DNA from: Perkinsus olseni
Lineage: Eukaryota > Perkinsozoa > Perkinsida > Perkinsidae
DNA: 41,906 bases
Direction of reading: 5' to 3'
Assembly (NCBI GenBank): GCA_013115135.1
Contig: JABANP010000464.1
Location: 1-41,906, forward strand
The stretch's first letter is position 1. Each line of letters begins with the position of its first letter. Made by a program: the position numbers and the translations under genes. Shown here piece after piece: positions 1 to 9,239 of this stretch. The notes beneath the pieces were generated by a model. That model was not told the DNA's origin, ran no database searches, and saw nothing but the letters and a program-made list of their open reading frames with translations.

Positions 1-157
1 GAAACCTTCTAACAACCCGGCAACTACTTGTTCGACTGTGGAGTCGAAGCTGAAGGAGCAATTTGGCTCATTCGCTACTATATGTGACCGATTTCACTAT
101 CTGGTTAAGAAGGCCGAGGAACCTGAGCCACCGAGGGGGGTAGATTACCTAGGATAG
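1..157 (+). CDS. C-terminal fragment of an unidentified repeat-encoded protein (copy 1)
   Basis: The reading frame is open from the window edge to a TAG at 155-157 and ends in GVDYLG. The same tail is encoded in the second copy of this repeat near 16.2 kb. The peptide holds a TVESKLKEQFGSFATICDRF core that looks helical, and I recognise no domain in it. Its position just before a non-coding repeat tail suggests the end of a mobile-element ORF, but that is inference. Compared with the other copy, this one has two single-base indels that cancel, so about five residues near the end are read in another frame before the common ending. Confidence 0.35.
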   Translation, partial: KPSNNPATTCSTVESKLKEQFGSFATICDRFHYLVKKAEEPEPPRGVDYLG

Positions 158-571
158 ACGACCCTGAATAGTTGGGTGAGTTACCTATCCAGGGTGAGAG
201 ATGGTATGTTAGGTTGATAAGTTATTTAAGGTTTTTTATAAATTATTATTTTTGAGGTGTCTATAAGTTATTGTTTGACGAACGAGTCACTCGTCTATAT
301 TGGAAGATCACCACTGGTAGCGACGCGATGATTAGCATGGAGATGTTGCTGTGGCTGTACGGAGCTGTCAACCTGTTGTGTGCGGCAGTTTTTTAAGAAG
401 TCCGAACCGAGCTATCAATGATACTGTGTGTTATGGGAATTTGGAAGTTTAGCTCGACCTCGGATCGACAGTAACGTTGCATGGCAGGAGCACCCCCTCT
501 ATGGCTGTTCGATCCCAGACACTGCTGTGCCGGTCTGTCCCACAAGATCTTAGCGCATATCTAAAAGCTAT
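1..571 (+). repeat. Dispersed repeat segment A, copy 1
   Basis: Nearly identical to 16175-16735, with only a few substitutions and single-base indels. It has a short coding tail (to 157), an AT-rich stretch around 225-275 and a shared 3' part ending near 'cttagcgcatat', where the copies diverge. No terminal inverted repeats were seen. The window starts inside it, so its left end is unknown. Confidence 0.85.
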
Positions 572-655
572 AAGTTACTGTTGTCTGTACGTTATGATTT
601 AATGAATCTCAATCAATCCGATTGGGTCTTCGTTATACTCAATTGAGTCGGTTCA
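533..655 (+). repeat. Dispersed repeat segment C, copy 1
   Basis: This stretch, from 'ggtctgtccc' to the 'gtcggttc' motif, recurs at 34106-34211 with roughly 85% identity by eye. It joins segment A to segment B, so A-C-B may be one ancestral element of which other places hold only parts. Confidence 0.7.
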
Positions 656-659
656 CGGC

Positions 660-1480
660 TCTCTCTTTTCAATGCTGAGTGAGTGCACGGCAGGTAGACC
701 GGGATTTCCTGTGCGTTCACTGGCTTCATCATATTTAGCAATCCGTCATCAAATACTTCTCTCCAGAACTACTCACTCTACCTTCCCTACGTGAGAGCCT
801 AACCTACTCATGCTGCGTTCTACTACTACATTGCCTACAACGAGGTAACGTAAGGGTGCTATTCCACTGAAGGAACGCAAAATGATTGTTCGCTCGGCGT
901 GAAGGACATCAAAGAACATTGGAGTGCTCCTCGTTCATGGCTTTTCTTCCTCCATGGCTAAGAAAAACACACTGAAAATAACAAATTACTTCGCGGAACG
1001 CCGAGGTGTCAGATGAGATACCAGTGGCTTCGACCACCACTATCATCCTATACGGCAACTCAAAGTGAACGAAAAGCGTGAGGACCTCACGACTGACAGC
1101 CATCACGAAGAAGCCTTCCCCAGCTCACTAAAAATGGGTTTTTGGGCGTAAGGGTTCGATCCGAGTGTTGCCTCATATTCGTGAGCGAATCTGACACATT
1201 CATGCCTCTCAACGAAGCCAGTGGAGCACCCACCGAACTAAATCGCACGAAGCCCTCGGTTTGTTCCACTTCTTCGGAGCATTATCTGATATCCGCGGCC
1301 CACCTCTATAATTTATACAAAGGCCGATGGTCTGATCATCTACAGACTTACGCTGCCGCTACTTGAAGCTGCTCACCTCGAAGGGCTTCTCACCGAGCTC
1401 TGCGGGAACTCCCTTGCCGTCTAAACGCCGAACCTGGCAAGGTAAGCAGGTAGTGTCACCAGGCGATTGGGACGCACGAT
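660..1480 (+). repeat. Dispersed repeat segment B, copy 1
   Basis: Matches 10190-11020 along its length at roughly 90% identity, and part of it matches 12241-12430. The best-preserved stretch (1142-1366) is open in both copies, but the differences between the copies are mostly amino-acid changing. I therefore do not call a gene. Confidence 0.8.
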
Positions 1481-1781
1481 GATCGTACTATCGCGCGCAC
1501 TGGCGGAATTGATCTTACTAAGGCATATCTTCGCGCGGGTAATCGCTCGCCCTGCGAAATTGATCTTACTAATCGCGAAATAGGCCTTTAAAAGGTGTAG
1601 CACACTGTGCTAAGCACAGCGGAGGAAAAGGGTTGAACTACCACTCGGAAAGGATGCATCGGGGAGAAGGAGAGAAAAGAGCGTATTATAATGAGCCTTA
1701 TCTTATCTTAGTCTTATCTGAAACTATGTTCTCTTGCGCCACTCATGAGTCTTATCATTACTCTTATTATAATGTGACAAA

Positions 1782-2012
1782 CCGTAACACGATTAGTGTT
1801 GGTCAAAAGACTAGTAGTACTACAATGGCACTACTAGTGTTGGTCGTAGTACTAGTCGTACCGTAACGCTATTAGTGTCGGTCAAAAGACTAGTAGTACT
1901 ACTATGGCACTACTGGTGTTGGTCGTAGTACTAGTCGTACCGTAACGCTATTAGTGTTGGTCAAATGACTTGTAGTACTACTATGGCACTACTAGTGTTG
2001 GTCGTGTTACGT
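1782..2012 (+). repeat. 79-bp tandem repeat, about 3 copies
   Basis: Units start with 'ccgtaac' at 1782, 1861 and 1940, an exact 79-bp spacing. Each holds short symmetric words built from 'actagt' and 'agtact'. The third unit is cut near 2012. The preceding 1680-1775 is a loose 'cttat'-rich stretch. Confidence 0.9.
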
Positions 2013-2033
2013 GTTGTAAGATGTTAGCGATTA

Positions 2034-2270
2034 CAGAGCAGTGAAAGCTACTAGAGTGAGATGGAGAATCAAAGTCGACGACTTTAAGTCGTCCGGGTCG
2101 AGGTTAGAATCTACCGAAACGTGACCGTCGTCGATGTTCTCATAAACCGCACCGATGTCTGCCATATTATCTCCGGCCAGACTATCGTCGCCATAATCCA
2201 ACTCAACATCATTAATATCATAGCCTGTCTGCATCCAGGACATAAAAGGACAAAACAGAACGAGAGCCAC
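2034..2270 (-). CDS. Possible small acidic secreted or GPI-anchored protein
   Basis: The minus-strand frame encodes a hydrophobic start (ALVLFCPFMSW), a very acidic middle with many Asp (for example DLDPDD-type runs) and a hydrophobic end (LILHLTLVAFTAL). That layout is typical of a signal peptide plus GPI-anchor signal. There is no contiguous ATG for the signal peptide. A GTGAGT...AAAG intron of about 44 nt just upstream would put an A directly before TG, giving an ATG split by the intron. The family is not recognised. Call and start are both weak; the frame could be chance. Confidence 0.3.
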
Positions 2271-2489
2271 TTTAATAGTTCATACCAGAGGAAAAAATGC
2301 GGTACTCACTTTGAACTACTAGAATATAGCAGAGTAAGAGACAAATGCACACAAATTCACACAAATTAGAGAAGAATAGGACTGGCCGAGCGACTCCACG
2401 CTATCAGCAGCCGTGGCATGTTTTCAATATACAGCATATCGAAAACGTGTTATGGAGAACTACCAGGGCGAAGAGGAAAATTTCGAAAT

Positions 2490-3200
2490 TTAGGCGCACA
2501 CCGGTGGATGGAATGACGGTTGGAATTGCACTGGATGGAATGGCCGTGGGGATTAGCAGAGGAAGGGATTGAGCGGCAGACGGAATTGTACTGGAGGTGA
2601 TGGGAGCATCGACTTCGCTTGTGCGGCGCCACCAATCCCGCGCAATGTCTTGCATAGCTTCTGTCTCCGGTAAAAGTACCACACAAGCTTCCAGCTTTCC
2701 AGTGGATATGAACTTTGTGTGAATCCTGGGAATGTTCCTGGGAACGTTCCTAGCGTGCATTCTTTGAACAAGATTTGTGCTTTCCCGTTCCTGGGAACGT
2801 CCCTGAAACTCAGGAACGGTTTATTGAACAGCTCAGATGGGACTCGATGGCATTGCGCCGAGCGCCAGCGATGGCGCGCCATGTCTTGCATAGGTTCGGT
2901 CTGTCATAAAAAAATCACGTAAGGCGAGCTGTCCAGTGAATACGCACTTGGGGAATCTCGGGTGAGTCGAAGTTAACTCGCATGAAGGGTAAAGATCAGA
3001 GTCGTGTGTGTGAGTTTAAAGTCCAACGCCGACAGTACGGCTTAGTTAGACTAGCACCGTTAGTCTAGGCTAGACTGTCTAGCAGAGTTAGACTAGCATC
3101 AGAGTCGTTAAAGCGAAATAGATGTATACTGATGGATTAATAAGCATCAAATCTCAACGAGGCAACGGTATGTTAGTTACGATATGATCCGGCAACAGTA
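2490..3200. repeat. Locally duplicated block, copy 1 (partner 6810-7170)
   Basis: Several stretches recur in the same order at 6.8-7.2 kb: 'gatggaatg...cactgg' (2505 / 6822), 'tgtcttg...ttctgtctccggt' (2650 / 6953), 'ccacacaag...tttccag' (2678 / 6987) and 'ggttagttacg-type...ggcaacagtagagagtct' (3170 / 7141). A shorter piece recurs again at 2882-2990 and 6400-6540. This is an old duplication that includes the flank of the cysteine-rich peptide genes. Confidence 0.65.
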
Positions 3201-3234
3201 GAGAGTCTACGCTGTAGACGATACTAGCTTACTT

Positions 3235-3523
3235 TTAGTCGTCGCAACAGTCACAGAAGAACCCGCCGCATCCGGCCAAGATAGGCCAACAAGCGGGAGC
3301 CAAGCATAAGGCACGCAATGCATAAGGCACTGTACTCGAGGTCGCCGCCCTCAGATCCGACCGCATCACTGACGGTGGTGGTATTACTAGTCTTGTAGGA
3401 ATGGCCGTCAAAGGGTTCTTCGTAGTCGGGCTCATCCGTACCGTTGGCTACGGGCTGATCGTACGGGGCACCAACCACTCCGCCAATGATGAACAGAATC
3501 GTCACGATGGAGATGGGCTTCAT
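3235..3523 (-). pseudogene. Frameshifted copy of the secreted cysteine-rich peptide family
   Basis: The start MKPISIVTILFIIGGVVGAP is a clear signal peptide and aligns with the intact copy at 8875-9219. The mature part has Asn-Gly-Thr and Asn-Thr-Thr sequons. The conserved C-terminal CWP...CGG..CDCC box is present but in another frame: near 3290-3310 about 14 bases are missing relative to the intact copy. The frame from the ATG runs to a stop at 3251, while the family ending stops at 3235-3237. It is probably a decayed paralog. A spliced rescue cannot be excluded, but I see no obvious intron there. Confidence 0.6.
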
Positions 3524-4021
3524 GCCTCCTCGGTAAGCATGGGTTCATGCCTGTCTTAAGGCTTCTGGCCAAGGCGAGTCGAGCGTAGTTCAGCTTAGCG
3601 GGATACACGAACAATGTGACGTCGGAGAGCTACGCGGAGTAGATAAGCCCATGGCACGATTCACGAGTCGAACAACCGAGGGCGGCGCGCCTGCCTCGAG
3701 GACCTTTTGCGAAACAGAAACGACAAGTGGGTATCGGTCCGATACTATCGGAGAGTCTCCGAAGGAGAATCACTCATTAGAACGGAACAATCAGCGAGTA
3801 AGAGCATCAAATGAGGTACTCATCTTCCTCCGTTAACTATCCGAACGCACGCGAGAAGCTGTCCCCGTTGATGATCGACAGCCTATGACTGTGCATCGGC
3901 TGGCGATCCCCTGCTCCTCCTCTGTGCCGTATGCGACAATGCGGTAATCGCTCGCCTCCGGTACGCCCAGGACGCGGGATTCGCTCGATAACGTTTATTC
4001 CATCAAACGTTGTTGCTCACC

Positions 4022-4912
4022 ATGTTGTCGGTGTCCCCCATCGCACTAGGGCTCGTCCTCTGCACCGTCATTCAACAAGTTGTCTCGAGTACCAGGCGGC
4101 CTCGGCGTCCCCTTGCCGCCGGATACTACATCAGTTGCGAGGAAGTGGACTTTCTGGGAAAGTCAATACGTGTGAGGGTTCACACTAGATCCCTTGAACC
4201 GAGAGACGATGATAGAGCGTTGATGCATGTCACCATAGGGGGAGACGGACGCGAAATCGAAATGCCTCGTTTTGCAGAAATCAAACGGTACAATGCACTG
4301 AGTACAGATAGATTCTTCATATCTGCTGAGATCGGAGGCTCAAACAACGTGTTCCAGAGGGAGTGCTTCACAGTAGAGCGCAACGAGTGGTCGAAGGTGT
4401 ACTTCACGGAGGTCGCTCAGGGACTAGGAATCCCTCCCGCGGCTTGGGTTAGGCCTGGCTTCCGTCTCTGTCCCTTCGGTGACTCCTGGGTTATCTCCTT
4501 TGGTCGTGCGGGCGCATATAATCTGACCTATCCGGTGAAGTTGGATTTAAACAAGCGCACTCAGGTCGACTCCTCGGCCCCCGAAGCTGGTTTCAACAGT
4601 GGTGACTTGACGGTAACAACAAGACGGATGACAGATACTAGCGAATATAACTCCACACTGAACCTTTCCATGGTGACGAAGCAGGCTAGTCCATCATACA
4701 TGCCACCGGCTTCTGCCACACCAACCCAGGTGTTGGAAAAGCTGAGTTACTCGGGCGGCCGCTTTAACAGAACCACGCCTGGGAAAGCAGCCTCACTGCC
4801 TGCCGTCTCGAAAGATCGACGGGCCATTAAGACTCATACGATGCTCCCTGCGGTGGGGTCGTATTTCAACACAAGGAAAACTGAACAGCTCAGCATGAAT
4901 CATGCTGCATGA
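4022..4912 (+). CDS. Secreted protein, family not recognised (about 296 aa)
   Basis: The ATG at 4022 begins a strong signal peptide (MLSVSPIALGLVLCTVIQQV), followed by a basic RRPRRP stretch that could be a propeptide cleavage site. The mature part starts around YYISCEEVDF, has few cysteines and includes PFGDSWVISFGR and the sequons NLT and NST. The tail after residue 200 is Ser/Thr-rich and basic. I know no family for it. It stops at a TGA overlapping the next ORF's ATG by four bases. That is odd for a eukaryote, and the two may be exons of one gene. It lies just downstream of the duplicated peptide-gene block. Confidence 0.6.
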   Translation: MLSVSPIALGLVLCTVIQQVVSSTRRPRRPLAAGYYISCEEVDFLGKSIRVRVHTRSLEPRDDDRALMHVTIGGDGREIEMPRFAEIKRYNALSTDRFFISAEIGGSNNVFQRECFTVERNEWSKVYFTEVAQGLGIPPAAWVRPGFRLCPFGDSWVISFGRAGAYNLTYPVKLDLNKRTQVDSSAPEAGFNSGDLTVTTRRMTDTSEYNSTLNLSMVTKQASPSYMPPASATPTQVLEKLSYSGGRFNRTTPGKAASLPAVSKDRRAIKTHTMLPAVGSYFNTRKTEQLSMNHAA

Positions 4913-5505
4913 TTCGTCTGAAAGTCTCTGGTGAGTTTCAGAGATCGTCAGTCGCCTCTCTACTGATCTTCTGCATCACGACTCAATGTTTACAGAGTAC
5001 ACTCCCAAGAGACAAGCCGATATACTTCTATCGAATGCCCTCGAAGAAAGGGAAGGATGATGCGCTGGTATTTGCTCCTCCACCGCTAGCTTTGAGACGT
5101 ATCGACGATTTATGCTATCATCTCGACGCCACTGACAGACGAGACCGAAACGAGATTGCCAAGGCCTTTAATGATGCTGGAGGTGCACTTGAGATCAGCA
5201 ACTTCATGCCAGCGTCTACTATCATGTGCTGGTGGCAAGACAGAGCTGCCGGAGATCTGTGGCTTGGCATGAGGATAGACCAGCAGGGTGTGGCATTCCC
5301 AGATCGCATCGTTCCATTGGGATATACTTATGGAGCACCTACAACCTACTCCTCAAGTACAGTGGAACGACTACCTGGTGAAAACTGGCAAAATGCACTG
5401 AGTTACGAGGCTCGGCATGGTAGAACGAAGCGACGGAGATCGTCTACGTCGAGGGGTGGAAAGAATGGAGAATCTCCCTCGAGTAAACTGCCGAAGTACA
5501 CGTGA
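4909..5505 (+). CDS. Secreted protein or second exon of the preceding gene (198 aa)
   Basis: The contiguous ORF starts at 4909 and has a hydrophobic segment (VASLLIFCITTQC) that would act as a signal peptide. The body contains IYFYRMPSKKGKDDA, MCWWQDRAAGDLWLGMRI and a very basic RTKRRRSS tail. An alternative reading is that 4931-4995 is an intron (GTGAGT...TTTACAG). It would remove the hydrophobic segment and join, in phase 0, to the frame of the upstream ORF, whose stop and one further TGA lie just before it. The same acceptor could pair with a donor near 4853. The family is unknown; the coding nature of 4996-5505 looks solid. Confidence 0.55.
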   Translation: MIRLKVSGEFQRSSVASLLIFCITTQCLQSTLPRDKPIYFYRMPSKKGKDDALVFAPPPLALRRIDDLCYHLDATDRRDRNEIAKAFNDAGGALEISNFMPASTIMCWWQDRAAGDLWLGMRIDQQGVAFPDRIVPLGYTYGAPTTYSSSTVERLPGENWQNALSYEARHGRTKRRRSSTSRGGKNGESPSSKLPKYT

Positions 5506-5778
5506 ACGGTCCGTTATGCTCGTACGACTGAGTCAAACCGGATCGGTACCAATCCTCCGTCGGCAACTTTAATTAACGAAGTCGATGTAATGTTAGAGCT
5601 ATCAGTTGCGGATACCTTGCTTTGCGTTAGTGAATCCATGGCGTTGGTCGTCAAGACGCCGTCGTGCGATTTCGCACGAGAGTCGGCCACACGATCCATT
5701 ACCCGGCTCCCTTCCTCCCCGGCGTTGGGGCGTGGGCCGGAGGACTGCGCAAGGAGCGCCGGGTCCTCGGCCAATGTG

Positions 5779-5811
5779 ACGGGGCCCCCTCCCCCAAGTT
5801 GGGGGCCCCAA
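5779..5811. repeat. GC-rich inverted repeat
   Basis: GGGGCCCCC and GGGGGCCCC flank a C-rich to G-rich turn, so this can form a short stable hairpin. The open frames on both strands around it look like composition effects. Confidence 0.5.
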
Positions 5812-5825
5812 CAGGGGAGGCAGCA

Positions 5826-6400
5826 GAACCACATCGCCAGGGTGGGCGGGAGGTTCTTTAGAAGACAAAATTAAACTAAACTCGTGTGGTAGATTTAGCC
5901 TCTCCAGAAGCCACCTCAACACCAAGCCTTGATGATTGAGACATATTATTGTAAATGTTAATAATACGAGTGGGAGTTAATAAGCTAACAAATGACAGAT
6001 GCGATCACAGATCGGCATTGACTCATCAGATCATATCACTCGATTAGTAATGATGGATGAATGGTAGTAGCTAGAATCATCATCTACACAATGAAGCTGA
6101 AGTATCTTGTGTTGAAGGACGGTGGTTGGATCATGAGTAGAGGAAAGACTGACAGAGCTGCACATTATCACAGCGCGCTCGCCACACTCGCTGCGAACGC
6201 ATCCCACTCAGTGAGTGACACGCCGAACTCTTCTCAACCGAACCACCCACTAGCTCTAACACAAAGCTGCTGCCCCCTTGTGCGCCGAGCGTCATCGCCG
6301 AGTAAACTGGCCCAACGAGTTGATCTCGAGAGATCGACTGAAGCTTCGTGAGCATTGCGGACTGTATCTTCCTGTCACATGCCTGGTCAAAGTGGATTGC
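5826..6400. other. No supported gene
   Basis: AT-rich to mixed sequence with overlapping short frames on both strands that shadow one another. I see no signal peptide, known motif or convincing splice pair. The end (6380-6540) is related to 2880-2990. Confidence 0.5.
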
Positions 6401-7093
6401 AGAGGTGGCGTAGGATACTTTCCAAATCTGTTTCTCCCAGAACACGACACACATGTCAGACCATCCAGCTCAGATGCGACCTGAGCGAATCACGGGTGAG
6501 ACAAAGTCTACTCGTATGAGAGAGTGAAAGTCGACAAATGAGTTAATGATTAACTGTTAATCAAAATAAATGTATCATGAAGGAAAGATCACTGGGGTCA
6601 CTCCAGTGGGGTGTGGTGAGTCACAGTCTGTGGATCTGACTACAGCGACCACCGCCTTGTGGCTGTTGTGAACGGTCTGTGACATACGGGCCACACCATC
6701 TTTGCTATGGGCAATGAATCTCACTATGCTCCAAGCCACCTTGGCCGGTCAGCTACATCTATCCCTCCCATCCTCTGCGTCATTGGTGAGATGAAAATGT
6801 CGAAATATGGGCTCTCATTAGTGGATGGAATGAGCCAGATGCAATTGCACGGGATAGAATGGCTGTAGAGGGACGAGCAGGGGCAAGGGCTGAGCAGCTG
6901 ACGTAGTTGCTGCTGAGGAAAATCCAGAAGAGTGGATTGGCGAGGCTCGCCATGTCTTGTCTAGGTTCTGTCTCCGGTGAATGTACCACACAAGTCGAGC
7001 TTTCCAGGAAATACGAACTTAGTGAATCATGTGTAAGACGAAAAATACTCGTATGAGGAGGACGGATCGGAATCGTTGAATGAATGGATCGAA

Positions 7094-7290
7094 ATGAATG
7101 TATTATGATGGAGAAATAGCATTACGACTGGCCAACGGTGGGTTAGTTACGGTATGACCCGGCAACATTAAAGAGTCTATACTATAAGCGATCGCATACT
7201 AGCTTGTTCTTACTCATCGCGGGCTGATCTTCAGCTTTGCGGGCTGAACGAATAAGGTGACGCCCTGAGGCTACGCTGAACAGAGGAGAT
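7094..7290 (-). pseudogene. Relic of a cysteine-rich peptide gene unit (coding part deleted)
   Basis: 7094-7215 matches the 3' flank of the copy at 3235 (3130-3240), and 7215-7290 matches its 5' flank (3590-3650, 'gcgggatac...aatgtgacg'). The roughly 300-bp coding region between them is missing. This shows a unit was duplicated and then lost its gene. Confidence 0.5.
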
Positions 7291-7299
7291 ACTTATCTG

Positions 7300-8200
7300 T
7301 CATCCGTTCCCTATCTGCAAGCACGCGAAGAGGCTGTTCAGAACAGCTGTCTTTTTTGATGGCATCAAATTGATGCTCGACAGCCTATGCCGATGTTGAG
7401 TAGCGAAGAATGCGCAGGAACATTCCGGCCTCCAAGCGGGCATCTACCGGAAGCACAGTACATATCAAGACTCATGCCGCCTGGAATTCTGATGCAATCC
7501 AAGCCGGTGACCGGCCACCGGTCCTCTGGATGGAGTGACGCAGCTGACTGGTCAAGCGAGCTGGACCGAAGCAGATTTGTTCGCTCACAGCTAAGGTGAT
7601 GTGGTATATGTGTCATAGCCTATAACTCATAAGCTGTTGATGGCAGCCCAAAACGCAAAAGTACCCCATATTTAGCGGCCGAATATAGTCGAACTACAAG
7701 GCGGCGGTCGCCGTGACACAACCACAGACTTTCAACAGTGTCGACTGGCCGAATCCCGACAGCGGGCATCTATTAGGACTGAGAGTGTCTATCAACGATC
7801 ATAATTCAAATCCTGGGGGCTTACCTTGAAGTATCAACTCAAGTCCCACCTTCGCATCGAGCGATTGGGCAGGGAAGGGTGCGAAAATTAGTCAAGGTCT
7901 GGTGAACACCGGACAACGAACAACATAGCAATTATTAGCATCGCTTGAATATCCAAACTAGCTTCGTTTGCGCGGAAGATTACTCCAATAACTTACTTCA
8001 CAACCTGCTGTATTTTCTCAGAGAGGGAGCAAGTTTCCTCTACTTCGGATTTTCACTCTCGTCGATCAGCCGTAGTCGTTCACTGTCAAGCTATGTTGCT
8101 CGTTGGGTTGTCTGTCGTGGTCAACTCAAGGCGGTCATTACTAATAACTCATTAGTCGTCAGAAGTCAAAATGAGTTGGGAAATAAAAGTATAATGATGA
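7300..8200. other. No supported gene
   Basis: 7310-7390 resembles 3840-3900 (upstream flank of the duplicated unit). The rest has only short frames without recognisable motifs. 8150-8215 again resembles the 3' flank of the peptide genes. Confidence 0.5.
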
Positions 8201-8249
8201 GTGAGTAGATGATTTTATGTTACGAGTACGAGTCATAGACGCCTCCATA

Positions 8250-8588
8250 CTAACTGGGTTCGCAAGAGTCACAAAAGACACCACCGCATACAGCAAGGAC
8301 AGGCCAACAAGGAGGGAACAAGATATCGAAAGTGCAAATGAGGCATTCGGTGCAGTTGTAAGAGTCATCCTTTCCGAGCTGCTCTTCATACCCAACCACA
8401 TCACTAGCCAGGGAACCACGGAGGAGCTGATGGCCATTTCCGGTCATGGATTGCTGCAGAACGTAGGAGAACCTACCTCTGTGAATTGCGATGGGCTCTG
8501 GAGCACTGGCGATCACACCAATGATGGACAGGACCACCATGAACCGACCAATGATAAACCGACTCACGAACAGGAATAAAGGCTTCAT
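8250..8588 (-). CDS. Divergent member of the secreted cysteine-rich peptide family (112 aa)
   Basis: Starts MKPLFLF and ends in the family box PPCWPVLAVCGGVFCDSC followed by EPS and a stop. Residues about 75-110 carry the conserved cysteines, with an NCT sequon and C-x2-C before the box. The N-terminus is longer than in the 9219 copy and contains two FIIG/SIIG-like hydrophobic stretches. Either the first or an internal Met (MVVLSIIGVIASAP) could start the signal peptide. The last CC pair is SC here. Role unknown; probably secreted and disulfide-bonded, by inference. Confidence 0.6.
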   Translation of the reverse strand: MKPLFLFVSRFIIGRFMVVLSIIGVIASAPEPIAIHRGRFSYVLQQSMTGNGHQLLRGSLASDVVGYEEQLGKDDSYNCTECLICTFDILFPPCWPVLAVCGGVFCDSCEPS

Positions 8589-8874
8589 ACCTTCACAGAG
8601 GGGATGAGCTTGATGACACTCTTGAGGCTTCCGACTGAGGCAAGTTCATTGTCGGCTCGGGGCTAACCGAGCCGGGAAACACAGCGTTTCAAACGCTAGC
8701 CTAGGCTAGTGGCTGCCTGGAATGCTAGGCTAGCTAACAGGAGCTTCCAAGTTTCATTTTTCGGATCAAAGACAAGAAGTGATAATCGTAGTGCTTTTCT
8801 TACCTCATAATAAATACAAATGTACCATGTAAAAGACATAGAGAGATCATGATGCGTTACCGGATAAGTGAGAT

Positions 8875-9219
8875 TTAATCCGACCACAACGCAGTCGCCT
8901 CTATACGAAGTTGACGGCAGCAGTCACACCAAACACCACCGCAAATGGCGAGGGCAGGCCAACAAGGGGGAGCGATGAGATCATAGACGCAATAAATACA
9001 CGCAAGGCATGCGAAACTCACCCCGACCTGGCCAGTCTCCGCTTCGCGCGTATCATTGACGGTGGTATCATTATTAATCGGATAGCGGTGACCATCCAGG
9101 ATCTCCAGGAACACGTGGTCGTCGGATTTGATAGTACTGTTAGCTGCCGTGTCACCATACGGGGCACCAACCGCTACGCCAATGATGAACAGAATTGTTG
9201 TGATGAACGATGGCTTCAT
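8875..9219 (-). CDS. Secreted cysteine-rich peptide, intact family member (114 aa)
   Basis: The ATG at 9217-9219 starts MKPSFITTILFIIGVAVGAP, a clean signal peptide with cleavage likely after VGA. The short mature part has three sequons (NST, NDT, NDT), then C-x2-C-x2-C and the box PPCWPALAICGGVWCDCC. It runs 12 residues past the box, further than the other copies (RQLRIEATALWSD). Single exon. An upstream in-frame extension to 9618 has no start context and is ignored. Paralogs lie at 3235-3523 and 8250-8588 on the same strand. I recognise no published family; the box spacing does not match any defensin or ShK pattern I know. Confidence 0.7.
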   Translation of the reverse strand: MKPSFITTILFIIGVAVGAPYGDTAANSTIKSDDHVFLEILDGHRYPINNDTTVNDTREAETGQVGVSFACLACIYCVYDLIAPPCWPALAICGGVWCDCCRQLRIEATALWSD

Positions 9220-9239
9220 GTATCTATAATACGGCGATG

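Noticed and set aside
1142..1366. Frame conserved between the two B repeats (also 10725-10910)
   Set aside because: Most differences between the copies change amino acids, so there is no sign of protein selection.
1782..2012. CRISPR-like array
   Set aside because: Whole 79-bp units repeat, with no unique spacers, and the DNA is eukaryotic.
3235..9219. Known toxin or defensin family for the cysteine-rich peptides
   Set aside because: The cysteine spacing fits no pattern I know, so no such function is claimed.
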